Assembly (NCBI RefSeq): GCF_022581195.2
Contig: NC_061479.1
Location: 5,580,001 to 5,644,000 of the forward strand
DNA: 64,000 nucleotides
Direction of reading: 5' to 3'
DNA from: Helicoverpa zea
Taxonomy: Eukaryota; Arthropoda; Insecta; Lepidoptera; Noctuidae
In this document: piece after piece, positions 34,708 to 45,439 of the stretch
How the letters are laid out: every line of letters starts with the position of its first letter
How positions within the stretch are numbered: the first letter of the stretch is position 1
Position numbers and translations under genes: made by a program
The notes under the pieces: generated by a model
The model's input: only the letters and a program-made list of their open reading frames with translations
The model's database searches: none
What the model was told of the DNA's origin: nothing

Positions 34708-35831
34708 ATGGTAAGTAAACTTATATTGCCGCTGTATTTTGATAAAACAAATGGCGGGTAAAAATAGGTTACTTTTTGCAGTCCCACACGATTTTATTGG
34801 TTCAACCTGGGCCTAGGCCTGAGACGAGGACTTATTCCGACTATGAGAGCGTCAACGACTGTATGGAAGGCGTATGTAAAATATACGAGGAGCATCTGAA
34901 AAGACGAAATCCTAATACGCCGACTATCACATATGATATATCGCAATTGTTCGATTTTATCGATCAGGTAAGCAATTTACTTAATGTAACTATCTATAAT
35001 TAGATGGTATACTAACTGTATATAATGTTGCTTTTATGAATATGTATAGGGTCCCTACAGAATGCTTAAGATAGCATGTATTTGGTGGATCAAGTTTCAA
35101 TTCTACCCACAACTTTAGCTCAGCACTACTTTCAGTTCTGGCGAAAGTTTTATCTAGAGAATACTGGCCACTTCCTGCGATAACTACCACCTGCACTCCA
35201 AATAAACAACAAATGAAAATTTTTATGTGTAACTTGCATAACTGCACAGTTTTATCCAAATCTATACAGCCATTTGATCACAATTTGAAAACAAACACAA
35301 AGACTTTCCTTCATGAGTGTCACAGCCAATCATCCTCTGAGCCGTTTTCCCAACTGTGTTGGGGTCGGCTTCCAGTCTAACCGGATGTAGCTGAGTACCA
35401 GTGCTTTACAAGGAGCGACTGCCCTATCCCCTTGGTTAGACTGGTGTCAGACTTCCTGGCTTCTGGCTACCCGTAATGCAGGGCAACCTACAGTTTAAAG
35501 TGCCATCCGAAACACCGTCATTGGTGTCTAAGACATACTTAAAAAGTACATCAAACTTAGAAAAGTTACATTGGTATGCCTGACTTTGAATCAAACTCGG
35601 GCCCTTAAACTCGAGAGCCACCACGACTTCTACTGCCATGACATGACTTGAGTGTCACTGCCAATATCATTAGTAATACATTCGAAAAAATGATTTTTGT
35701 TATTCCAGCTCGCAGACCTAAGCTGTCTAGTCTACCAGAAATCCACAAACACGTACGCACCATACAACAAAGACTGGATTAAAGAGAAGATCTACGTCTT
35801 ACTACGTCAAGCCGCAGGCCAGGGCGATTAG
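34708..35831 (+). CDS. ERH: Enhancer of rudimentary homologue (ERH)
   Basis: ERH is a small, highly conserved nuclear protein linked in animals to pyrimidine metabolism genetics, mRNA splicing and RNA decay complexes (family knowledge). Exon 1 is only the ATG (34708-34710, AAATG|GTAAGT). Exon 2 is 34782-34967 and exon 3 is 35709-35831. The product is 103 residues, close to the human length of 104. It reads [65 protein letters not shown], then [17 protein letters not shown]. All junctions are phase 0. The one-codon first exon is typical of ERH genes. A SINE (35345-35640) lies in intron 2. An AATAAA at 36278 is a possible polyadenylation signal. Confidence 0.97.
35345..35640 (-). repeat. SINE copy in ERH intron 2
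   Basis: Runs from ttcccaactgtgttggggtc to the head region cgagagccaccacgact. A segment corresponding to the middle of the family is missing. The B-box-like stretch reads in reverse as gaatcaaactcgggccc. Confidence 0.75.
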
Positions 35832-38155
35832 TTTACAACATTCTTAAACAGAGTATAAACACATGGAGTAAGTATTTAAGTACTGTAGATATGTGGTCTT
35901 ACTACAAAAACTTAAACTGTGTCAAACACTTGTCTAAAAAAAGTGTGTCATAAATTGACATTTTTTTAGACATGTGTTAAACTGACGTTTAAAAGTTTTT
36001 GTGGTACGACAGAGATGGGGTTTAGAATTTGTAATTGAGTAACTTTCGTACAAATTGTCTTCGTCTATCGGTTAACGGTAATAAGTCAACTCAGTTCTTT
36101 TTGCTTGGGGTGTGTGCACTATGTATCTATAACCAAACCATAAGCAGGTGTAAAATCGCTGTCCCGTTGGTCGGAATACGTGATTGACAACTAAAAATGG
36201 ATTGTTTATCGTTAAAGTTTAATGGTGAAACTCAATGTTAAGAATTTTTTGTGTGTTTTGTTTAACATACCTTTAAAATAAATCTGTATCAAATATTTTC
36301 ACTTCTGTTAGTTTTGTTACTATGTAAATTAATTGTACTCAATACTATTTCAATCTATGATAACTCCATTTCTTTCATAATAAGGATGTGAAATGAAACC
36401 TTAAATGTAAACTTTTGGATACAAAACTGAATTGAACTTGATTTTAGGTATGAACCAAAGTTAATGATGGATCGCAACTAATTTCAGAGCACAATTATGC
36501 TCATGTAGCCCATTCATAGGCCATTCAATTTGTGTGCTATTATTCTGGTGCCTTTTCCTAATCAAAGATGTTGAGAAGACTTTCTTAATTATTATTTATA
36601 TTTATTTAAAGCCTTTTTATTTCCATTTCTTTACAATAGTATGTTAATTATTATTTGTTTTAATTGTTTATTTAAAAAATGGATCCCATATGGGTATAGG
36701 CTTCTTAATTAAATACAGCAATAATTTTGGATAATTCAACCTGATACTCTCAGTTTCTTGATTTTAAAATTCTTTAAAAACTGTCTTATTATTATGCTTA
36801 AATATTTCTTTTAAAACTGGTTTCACATGTGTGAACGGAAGTCGCCAATTTTACTACATACTTTCATTACCTTAAAAGTTAGAAGGTAAATATTTATATA
36901 TATGTATATTCATATTTACTCCATGTGCCTAGTACTCCATTAATTTGTAGCTTAGTGATATTTGAAGGCAATTTCTGTAAAAATCATCTTTCAGTCTTAC
37001 CCGACTGCGCTAAAACAGATTTGTAATCAGTTTCAAAAGTAGGATAAATGGGGTTTATAGTTCTTTTCAAATAAGTTTGCTAACCCGAAGTTAGCTATAA
37101 CATAAAAAAATTGCCTCCAAAAATCGCCATTAATTTGTAAAATATATCTCAAAATATGTTTTCGTTTTAATTATTTTTTTGTTGGTATATAACAAAGACT
37201 ATTTCGATATTAGTTCTTCAATAAGTACCTAATTAAACTGTGTGGTGAGGAAATTAAATTAATGATGTTAATTAATTTAATATTAATAATAAATCAGGTT
37301 TTTTGATACACAGTGTGGTTGTGTGATTTAAATTTCAAAAGAACTCAAAAAAGCAGGACTGCTTGCTTAAAACTTCTTAAAAGGGTATCAAAAATAACTT
37401 TTCAAGTAAGAAAATGGATCATAAAACAAAGTATAGTTTTCATTAAATAACTATGCCACGCCGAAGTTAGCTAAAAATGACTTCACAATAGTCATAATGT
37501 ACTTACAAAATCTGTATTCAAAAATAAATAAAATGTCATTTATATCAGGCAAGTTCACCCATATCAGAAAACAGATTGGTCACACAAAGAAATTATTATT
37601 ATTCATTAGAAAAAAAAAGTATTACTTATCTTACAGCCATTTTGTATATTCCATTATGTATCTGTTGATTTGCTTCCTAGAGACAGGCATTTAACATGAC
37701 TTGAATAGGGCTAATCAAAGAAATAACAATAAATTCTATAAACAATACCAACAAATACAATTCTATAAAGAATAACAACAAATATATAGAATAATGTGAA
37801 CAACCGTTAAACGAGGTATACCTATGCGATGAGTCAAATAGCTAACTTCACACTGGCAAAGATATTCTATGAAAACTACGTTCCTGTTGATTTCGAGTTT
37901 CAAAATAACTTTCTACTACGCTGTTGTGTGTGCGTCTAATTGAATAAGGAAACACGTCCATTTTGAACAGACTTCAAAAAGTTCAAAAATACTTCAGAAT
38001 CTTTTTTTTCTGTCATTTAATTAACGGGTCAATTGAAAAAGTAATGATTGTTATATATATACAATTATAAATAAATAAATATATTCTGATGATTATTGAA
38101 AAGCGCTCTAAAACTGGATTTTAGAATGCGCCTAATTGTTTTAACCTTAAAGGCG
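35832..38155. other. ERH 3' UTR and AT-rich spacer
   Basis: AATAAA at 36278-36283 may end ERH. 36125-36240 is a degenerate relative of the small MITE at 38161 (aaccaaaccataagcagg). The rest is AT-rich with no gene that I can support. Confidence 0.45.
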
Positions 38156-38160
38156 ATTTA

Positions 38161-38270
38161 CACCATTTAACTATAACGATAACCAAACCATAACCAGCCG
38201 TATACTTGCCGCCCATTGGTCACATCGGCGATATGACAACTGAACATTTCTCGGTTATAGTTAAATGGTG
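38161..38270. mobile_element. 110 bp MITE
   Basis: caccatttaactataacga at the left pairs with ggttatagttaaatggtg at the right. A relative lies at 47432-47550. There is no coding capacity. Confidence 0.75.
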
Positions 38271-38379
38271 CAATTCAGCGCAGCTAGAAATATTGATCAG
38301 CTAAATTAAAATTAAAAACGAAGATCGCTATATTTTCTTTAAAACAAATGATTAATTATTATTAATAAGTGTGTTTTTA

Positions 38380-38769
38380 AGGGTGCGTCTACACGGTGCA
38401 TGTAGCTGGAGCAAGTTAACTTGAGCAAGTGACAAGTGCACGCGGGTGGGAAAGAAAAATTCTTTGGTATAATCATCGGCACGAATCTTGAGCGCTGACC
38501 TTCACCTACGCAGAAGTGATTTATTAGCAAAGAACCAATTCCGAGTGACGGCTATGACGCGATGCGCTGCGGGCCAATCACCGCTTTAGCCCGCCCCCTG
38601 CGCCTCACTTCATACCACAAAAGGGATCCAATAAATCACTTCTGCGCAGGTGAAGGTCAGCGCTCAAGATTCGTGCCGATGATTATACACGCGCGAGTCG
38701 CTGGACCCGCACGTGTTTTAAATGCATATTAACTGCGCATGTGCTACTTGCACCGTGTAGAAGCACCCT
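38380..38769. mobile_element. ~390 bp MITE containing a second MITE
   Basis: The outer ends are gggtgcgtctacacggtgca and its near inverse tgcaccgtgtagaagcaccc, in a TTA/TAA context (PIF/Harbinger-like). The inner element 38468-38687 has its own ends, tataatcatcggcacgaatc and its inverse. Confidence 0.8.
38468..38687. mobile_element. 220 bp inner MITE
   Basis: Long arms pair: aatcatcggcacgaatcttg... against ...caagattcgtgccgatgatt, continuing through cgctgaccttcacctacgca. A diverged fragment is at 52158-52215. It sits inside the outer MITE and is therefore younger. Confidence 0.82.
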
Positions 38770-38979
38770 TATTTTAAGTTATGTAGGTACAAGATGTGTA
38801 AGTCATTTTTTTTTACTTCCTCATTTGTTACTCTCTATGTTTAAGATAGATACTATTAAGTACCTAAGTAAGTGTAAAATAAAAATTTGGCAATAATAAA
38901 TCTGGATTTTATTTATTTGCAAAACTTTTTCCTTTTGTAATGTAGGGTGAATATAAAAAAAAAATAATAATAATAATAA

Positions 38980-39683
38980 GCCCCGCAGGGCATCTGAGGC
39001 GGATGACGGGGAGTAGCGACCCCGCGGGGCTATATATCCGAGTGCTCCAGGGAGAGTATACTGTCCCCCACCTCCGGCTTGCCGGAGTGAAGCATGACGG
39101 GGGATAGGTCTCCCGCCTCTTGGCTTGCCTTCATCGGCCGGTCAGAGTGGAGTCGCTAGAGCAGGGTTAGCAGCCCGCTCGGAGGGTAGGTGCCTCGTGG
39201 TAAGTGGCGAGTGGGCCGGTGATGCTGGACCCACAGGGAGCGCGTGATCTGCGTTTAAAGTCCGCCGAGGTATCCTCACCCTTCAGCCGCTCATGTACCT
39301 GTTGCCCCCTTGTTGCGATTTAGCGACTGATTCCCGGGGGCCCAGTAAGTGAGTTGGCGAGTCTCCACCTGCCATTTTTACGTGTATTTATTACATTGTT
39401 ATCGGCAGGTGCCATAGTTCCCGTAGTTTCCCCATTCCTAGTCCACTAGCATCTCATCACAATAGCCCAAGTAGTTTTCATCCATAGTTAGCAATAGTTT
39501 AGCACAGAACCGGGGATTGTCCTTGGGTACATTTCTATAGTGTATAAAGGGATAATCGTCGGTTTTGTGTCACCATTTCATTAAAGTTGTCTCAAAAGGG
39601 CTTCAGCGTGTTGGCTTCGGCCCCACGTTCGCCTCCCAAAAATCCGGGACTCTATAGTCCCGAGGTCTGGTAGAGACATACCA
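38980..39683 (+). mobile_element. ~700 bp TAA-tailed element, chain copy 1
   Basis: Starts gccccgcagggcatctgagg after a (taa)n run and ends tagagacatac followed by cagaaaataataataataa. It has the same start and end as the copies at 39704 and (reversed) 13196. No coding frame. Confidence 0.82.
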
Positions 39684-39703
39684 GAAAATAATAATAATAA
39701 TCC

Positions 39704-40405
39704 GCCCCGCAGGGCATCTGAGGCGGATGACGGGGAGTAGCGACCCCGCGGGGCTATATATCCGAGTGCTCCAGGGAGAGTATACTGTCCCCCACCTCCG
39801 GCTTGCCGGAGTGAAGCATGACGGGGGATAGGTCTCCCGCCTCTTGGCTTGCCTTCATCGGCCGGTCAGAGTGGAGTCGCTAGAGCAAGGTTAGTCCTGC
39901 TCGGAGGGTAGGTGCCTCGTGGTAAGTGGCGAGTGGGCCGGTGATGCTGGACCCACAGGGAGCGCGTGATCTGCGTTTAAAGTCCGCCGAGGTATCCTCA
40001 CCCTTCTCAGCCGCTCATGTCCCTGTTGCCCTCTTGTTGCTTTTCAGTGACTGATTCCCGGGGGCCCAGTAAGTGAGTTGGCGAGTCTCCACCTGCCATT
40101 TTAACATGTATTTAATACATTGTCATCGGCAGGTGCCATAGTTCCCGTAGTTTCCCCATTCCTAGTCCATTAGCATCCCATCACAATAGCCTAAGTAGTT
40201 TTCATCCATAGTTAGCAATAGTTTAGCACAGAACCGGGGATTGTCCTTGGGTACATTTCTATAGTGTATACAGGGATAATCGTCGGTTTTGTGTTACCAT
40301 TTCATTAAAGTTGTCTCAAAAGGGCTTCAGCGTGTTGGCTTCGGCCCCACGTTCGCCTTCCAAAAATCCGGGACTCTGTAGTCCCGTGGTCGGTTAGAGA
40401 CATAC
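39704..40405 (+). mobile_element. ~700 bp TAA-tailed element, chain copy 2
   Basis: Same boundaries as copy 1, followed by caaatataataat. Small internal differences such as gcaaggttagtcctgctcgg are shared with copy 3. Confidence 0.82.
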
Positions 40406-40417
40406 AAATATAATAAT

Positions 40418-41030
40418 CCGGCTTGCCGGAGTGAAGCATGACGGGGGATAGGTCTCCCGCCTCTTGGCTTGCCTTCATCGGCCGGTCAGAGTGGAGTCGC
40501 TAGAGCAAGGTTAGTCCTGCTCGGAGGGTAGGTGCCTCGTGGTAAGTGGCGAGTGGGCCGGTGATGCTGGACCCACAGGGAGCGCGTGATCTGCGTTTAA
40601 AGTCCGCCGAGGTATCCTCACCCTTCTCAGCCGCTCATGTCCCTGTTGCCCTCTTGTTGCTTTTCAGTGACTGATTCCCGGGGGCCCAGTAAGTGAGTTG
40701 GCGAGTCTCCACCTGCCATTTTAACATGTATTTAATACATTGTCATCGGCAGGTGCCATAGTTCCCGTAGTTTCCCCATTCCTAGTCCATTAGCATCCCA
40801 TCACAATAGCCTAAGTAGTTTTCATCCATAGTTAGCAATAGTTTAGCACAGAACCGGGGATTGTCCTTGGGTACATTTCTATAGTGTATACAGGGATAAT
40901 CGTCGGTTTTGTGTGTTATATACCATTTCATTAAAGTTGTCTCAAAAGGGCTTCAGCGTGTTGGCTTCGGCCCCACGTTCGCCTTCCAAAAATCCGGGAC
41001 TCTGTAGTCCCGAGGTCAGAAAGAGACATA
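40418..41030 (+). mobile_element. ~700 bp TAA-tailed element, chain copy 3, 5'-truncated by ~100 bp
   Basis: Begins within the family at ccggcttgccggagtgaagc and ends agagacatacaaataataata. It shares copy 2's diagnostic variants, so it is probably a direct duplicate of copy 2. It abuts the (ATT)n tail of the LINE on the other strand. Confidence 0.82.
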
Positions 41031-41438
41031 CAAATAATAATAATGTTTATTGTCAAAAAAGCAACTTTACATTGTGGTAGTTACTGTTGAGCCACAAACT
41101 AAGCACAGCTTGTATCTTGTGGCTCTGAGTGCTTTAATATTGCTTATATTATAAAGTTACATAGGTACCAAATCTTTGGAGATGAAATAGTAAAGGAAAT
41201 TATGAGCTAAGGATGTTGGAACTTAAATTGAGGTACATAATATAAAGAAAATGAATTTAAAACAAGGTGATTTAATCGGGCTTTTATGCCAGTTTGGTGT
41301 GTATGTGAGGGCATGTGTGAATGAGTGTATGTGTGAGGTGAGAGAGTGTGTGGTGTGTGGTGTCTGTGTGAGAGTGATAGTGTTGATGGTGTGGGTGACT
41401 TTGTAGGTATGTTGATGGTGTTGGTGGCTTTGTAGGTA

Positions 41439-43664
41439 CTACAGCAGAGCTTCGGTTTCGATGTAAGACAGTTTTAGTAGGGCTGCAGTTATCTTCTTTT
41501 TACATATATTGTGAGTACAGTCTCTAAGGTCACAAATTCTGTTGATCTTGTTGTACGTGCTAGGATTTGAGTATTGGGTACAACGTCTGGCTAATTCAGA
41601 GTTGGCATTTGGTAAAGGTATTCTAAAGATCCGTTTTCTAAGTAAGTCCTGGTAGTCGGCGCGTTTTTTGATGACGGCGTGAGTGGCAAGAGTTGCCATG
41701 AGTATAAATAGCTGTCGAACTCTTAGTACACGGAACTTTCCATACAATGTGTCTGTAGGAAATTTAAACGGTAATTTTAAGGCTACCTTAATTAGAGCTC
41801 TTTGTGCTCTTTCCAAAGTTATAAAAGTGCTTTTTCCAGCACTCCCCCATATGCGTATGCAGTACTGAATGACGGATTGGCAGAGAGCGAAGTATACCGT
41901 CTTCAGTACGTCTAGTGGTGAGCAGTCCCTAAGTTTTTTCATAACCTGAATTAGTTTTCGGACTCTAGCAGACAGTGAGTAGATGTGTGCCTTATAGTTT
42001 AAGTGTTGGTCTATGATGACTCCGAGGTACTTAATGGTGTCAGTACGTGCGATTGTGTCGCAGGCGCAGTGTTGTTGGGAGTCATTATTTTGCGGTTGTG
42101 TGCACGAGTGTATTTTTAGAGTGAATGAGCGTGGAGGACAGGTAGAATTTGTCTTGCAGAACGTAATGAACTTGCTTTTGGTTACATTTAGTGTCAGTAG
42201 ATTATGGTCTAAGGATTGTGCTATCTCAGAAAGTCCGCGTTCAGCCAGTTCCCGTGCACAGTCCCAGGACCTTCCATGAAAGACAATGGCTGTATCGTCG
42301 GCGTATGTGACAATTTCAGCACCGTTCAGGGGCAGGCTTACTATGTCGTTTATGTAAAGTGTGAACAAGGTGGGGCCCAGCGTGCTGCCTTGAGGTACTC
42401 CATATTTAATTGGGAGGAGTTTGCTTTTATGTCCACCTATTTTGACGTATTGCTTACGGTGTGTGAGGTAGCTGCGGAACCATTCCAGTGTGTTGCCCCT
42501 AATGCCAATGAGCTCGAGTTTTTTTAGTAGCAGTCCCGTCGACACCGTGTCGAAAGCTTTTGCCAGATCGAGGAATACACCAATGCAGTATTGTCCGTTT
42601 TCGATATAGAAGGAAACTCGATCTGTCAGAAGTGACACTGCGTCTTCGGTGGATCTACCTTGACGGAAGCCGAATTGCCGATCTGAAATTATGTTATTTT
42701 TATCGAGATATTCTGTGAGTCTTTTGTTAACTATTTTCTCTAATATTTTTGAGACTATGCTTAAGAGAGCTATGGGTCTGTAATTTTTAGGGTCGTCTTT
42801 AGGTCCAGTTTTATAAATGGGGGTCACGGATGCCGTCTTCCAGGAATCTGGAAAGACACCGGTTTCTAGACTTAAATTGAATATGTGGGTTAATGGTTTG
42901 ATAAAGCTATTGATGCATTTAGAGATTAAGTAAACTGTGAGTTGATCGGGACCAGGTGCACTGTCTATTTTTAGATTCCGTATAATGTTGGTGATTTCTT
43001 CATCGTCAGTAGGACTCATAAAGAATGATTGTGAGTTGTTTTGTTGTGACCGGTAAGAGTCTATTAGTGTGTTGTGTGGTATCCCGAGTTTGTTGAGGAT
43101 TTTGGCTGCGTGCTGTTCTCCTACGTTGACAAAGTGCTGATTGCAGGTATCAAGTGCTTGTGTGGGGGAGGTGCTAGATGTAATTAGTCTTGTAGCGCTG
43201 TTTTGGGTGCTCTTGTTTCCGCAGATGTTTTTTATAGCCGCCCAGAGTCTTTTAGGGTTGTCCTTATTTATGTGTATTTCCTTTTCGTTGTGTGTGTTTT
43301 TAAGATTGCGTAGTAACATGTGCACGTAGTTTCTATAACGTGTATTGATTAGGTGTTTGGTGTCATCACTAGGGTTAGCTTTGCATTCTAGGTGTAGTTT
43401 GTCACGTTGTCTCATGCATCTTATTAAGCCGGGTTGGATGTTAGCAAGTTTCCTGGAGATCTTTATTTGTTTTGTGTGCTTGTTGATTGCGCCGGTGACA
43501 ATATTGTTAAATAATTTTATCGAGTTATTAACGCAGGAGGAAGTGTAAATGGGTTCCCAGTCGGATTGAGCGATGTCGGCATCCACAGCATCCCAGTCAG
43601 TTTTAGTTTTCCAGCGTTTGGTTTGTATCGTGTTCGGCTTAAGATGTACACTGCACAGCGCTAA
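41439..43664 (-). CDS. LINE ORF2, reverse transcriptase portion
   Basis: About 740 codons. Motifs in order are NYRPIALLSIVSKILE, RQFGFRQGRSTEDAV, FLDLAKAFDTV (first catalytic Asp), YGVPQGSTLGPTLF and VTYADDTAIVF (catalytic DD), then thumb and C-terminal regions ending TEALL. A helical linker at residues 60-150 precedes RT. There is no RNase H. The first residues (LALCSVHLKPN) belong to the endonuclease end. The frame enters from the EN part across the MITE at 43665. The true start is upstream and lost. Confidence 0.88.
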   Translation of the reverse strand, partial: LALCSVHLKPNTIQTKRWKTKTDWDAVDADIAQSDWEPIYTSSCVNNSIKLFNNIVTGAINKHTKQIKISRKLANIQPGLIRCMRQRDKLHLECKANPSDDTKHLINTRYRNYVHMLLRNLKNTHNEKEIHINKDNPKRLWAAIKNICGNKSTQNSATRLITSSTSPTQALDTCNQHFVNVGEQHAAKILNKLGIPHNTLIDSYRSQQNNSQSFFMSPTDDEEITNIIRNLKIDSAPGPDQLTVYLISKCINSFIKPLTHIFNLSLETGVFPDSWKTASVTPIYKTGPKDDPKNYRPIALLSIVSKILEKIVNKRLTEYLDKNNIISDRQFGFRQGRSTEDAVSLLTDRVSFYIENGQYCIGVFLDLAKAFDTVSTGLLLKKLELIGIRGNTLEWFRSYLTHRKQYVKIGGHKSKLLPIKYGVPQGSTLGPTLFTLYINDIVSLPLNGAEIVTYADDTAIVFHGRSWDCARELAERGLSEIAQSLDHNLLTLNVTKSKFITFCKTNSTCPPRSFTLKIHSCTQPQNNDSQQHCACDTIARTDTIKYLGVIIDQHLNYKAHIYSLSARVRKLIQVMKKLRDCSPLDVLKTVYFALCQSVIQYCIRIWGSAGKSTFITLERAQRALIKVALKLPFKFPTDTLYGKFRVLRVRQLFILMATLATHAVIKKRADYQDLLRKRIFRIPLPNANSELARRCTQYSNPSTYNKINRICDLRDCTHNICKKKITAALLKLSYIETEALL

Positions 43665-44168
43665 GGGCACCTACGCATTATGCGGTTAGCCGGACTGCGG
43701 TCAGCCGTGCGGCTGACCGCAATAAAAAATTTGTACGAGAATGTAGTTTTCATTCGCACTACGACGCGGCTGCCGCCCGACCGCTCCGGTCGTTCTGAGC
43801 GCTGCGGCCCGACCGGCGGCCAGCCGGACGGTCGCCATACACACTACGCGGATATGCTAGTTTGCGGTTGCCCGCCATTGACGGTAAACGTGTTCACCAA
43901 CATTCGCGCATTTAACTGATACTTTATTAATATGGATTTCGTTACCGAAAAAATTATAATCGAGATACAAAATAGGCCAGCAATCTGGAATACTAAATCC
44001 GCAGAATATTCCGATAAAAACCAACCGCAAACCACTACGGTTTCTAAACGCACTTTCCGGTTGGAGTTGCGGCTATCCGCCACCCGGCTAACCGCAAGCG
44101 CAACCGTTTCCTACGGTTAGCCGGACGGCTGACCGCATTCCGGCTAACCGCATAATGCGTAGGTGCCC
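43665..44168. mobile_element. 504 bp PIF/Harbinger-type MITE with MADF remnant
   Basis: Terminal repeats gggcacctacgcattatgcg extend for about 30 bp, with TAA at 43662-43664 and 44169-44171. Internally the plus strand reads VTEKIIIEIQNRPAIWNTKS and AEYSDKNQ from 43941, the start of a MADF DNA-binding domain of the kind that accompanies Harbinger transposases. It is an internal-deletion derivative of an autonomous element. Confidence 0.88.
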
Positions 44169-44171
44169 TAA

Positions 44172-44536
44172 GTCATGGTCCGTGATGGAGAGGTTGCAGA
44201 CGAGACCGACTGCAGTTGCGTTGGTTTTAACAAATATGTGGTCAATACATGAACCGCATCTCGTAGGAGCAGTAATCGCGGGAGTCAGGTCGTGTGAAGC
44301 CATGAGACATGAATAGCTAGAAGCCTGGTTATTTTCTAAGTCTATAATGTTAATATTAATGTCACCAGCTACTATGGTTGTTTGCTTATGTTTTAGATCT
44401 GAAAGTATAGCGTCAAGGGAACTGAAGAAGGTGTCTGCGTTAGTAAAAGAAGGGGAACGGTATATTGCTAGAAGTGTAATGTCATATGTGATGTTTAAGA
44501 GCAAACTGTCAGCGTCAGCTAGATTGGCTTCCGTGC
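44172..44536 (-). pseudogene. LINE endonuclease domain, C-terminal part
   Basis: The minus strand reads LLLNITYDITLLAIYRSPSF, then IVAGDININIID, CGSCIDHIFVKT and NLSITDHD. These match the AP-endonuclease blocks (YRSP, GDxN, IDHIF, SDHD-type end) of Jockey/CR1-like LINEs. Cut on both sides by MITEs. Confidence 0.85.
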
Positions 44537-44538
44537 TA

Positions 44539-44765
44539 TAGTTCGGCCATTCAGAGAATGCGTTCCTGACACGTCGCGATTGAACTGACGACGTAACTTT
44601 GCAATGGCGTTGCAGTTACGATAAAAATATTTTTGCTGGTTGTTTACCGTTTTAACAATTGAGGAGCATTAAAACAACATTATTATATCAATAATCAATG
44701 AATGTTATTACGTCGTCAGTTCAATCGCGACGTGTCAGGAACGCATTCTCTGAATGGCCGAACTA
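44539..44765 (-). mobile_element. 227 bp MITE, copy A
   Basis: Ends are tagttcggccattcagagaa and inverse, with about 55 bp arms (to gaactgacgacgtaa) and TA at 44537-44538 and 44766-44767. It interrupts the LINE endonuclease frame. It appears identical, in inverse, to 45767-45993. Confidence 0.88.
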
Positions 44766-44767
44766 TA

Positions 44768-44905
44768 GTAACGTTATTCCAAACTGTTCTGATGTAGGTA
44801 ACAATACCTCCGTTTTTGTTAACTTGGGAACAGGTTCTGTCTATGTAGTACCCTGGAATTTCTTCTAAGATTGTGCCTTCAGACAGCCAGCTACCATGTG
44901 CTGGT
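44768..44905 (-). pseudogene. LINE endonuclease domain, more N-terminal part
   Basis: The minus strand reads GSWLSEGTILEEIPGYYIDR and KNGGIVTYIRTVWNNVT, in frame with 44536 once the MITE and one TA are removed. GSWL corresponds to the ETWL endonuclease block. The 5' boundary is a short direct repeat of agctaccatgtg. Confidence 0.78.
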
Positions 44906-44999
44906 GCTAGCTACCATGTGGTGGCTGTATATTGTATACTACAATATAAACATTGTATATAAATTCATATATGTATAAACCATGGTTGAAAGGTTCTTC

Positions 45000-45140
45000 T
45001 AACCTACAGACAGACATGTGTTGCTGGGTAGTTTGTTGCGCCACTTCTTCTTCCCAGCAAAAAAACATAGGAAGTGGTGAAGGGCGGGCGTTTTGGGGGT
45101 TGTCTTTTGTAAATCTCTGACGTTCAAAGTGCTGTTTTGC
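45000..45140 (-). repeat. Dispersed repeat fragment
   Basis: ggttcttctaacctacagac, cttcttcccagcaaaaaaac and aagtggtgaagggcgggcg. The reverse of 53587-53745 and part of 8020-8100. A worn copy lies at 25085-25180. Confidence 0.65.
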
Positions 45141-45439
45141 TGCCAGGTTTGAATAAACGATATTTGATTTGTTTGGTTGGTGCAATGGTCACCATGCCAA
45201 ACTGCCGAAGTGATAGTTTAAGATCAAACTACCATTTGATAGATTGACAATGCGTGACTAGGTAACTATAGTAGTTTCGATTCCTGCACAGTCAACATTA
45301 TTTGGCATGGAATGAACCAAATCTGCGCAAAAGTCTGTCCCGAGTGTTGCCAAGGAATATTTATTTATTTAGTCGATTTTATTCTATTTATTTTTTCTAT
45401 TATGATATCTGTTTAGTTTATTTTTTTTACACTTTATTT

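Larger units (their letters stand above)
41032..44905 (-). mobile_element. Non-LTR retrotransposon (Jockey/CR1-like superfamily), 5'-truncated, with two MITE insertions
   Basis: The minus strand holds the end of an AP-endonuclease domain and a long reverse transcriptase frame, then a GT-rich 3' UTR (41280-41438) and a tail AATAAACATTATTATTATT. Insertions at 43665-44168 and 44539-44765 are unrelated MITEs, and removing each with one target copy restores the frame. The 5' end is lost within the endonuclease near 44905. Apart from the MITEs the frame is undamaged, so the copy is fairly young. Confidence 0.88.

Noticed and set aside
41683..43548. Plus-strand frames of 61-103 codons
   Set aside because: Shadows of the LINE reverse transcriptase on the other strand.
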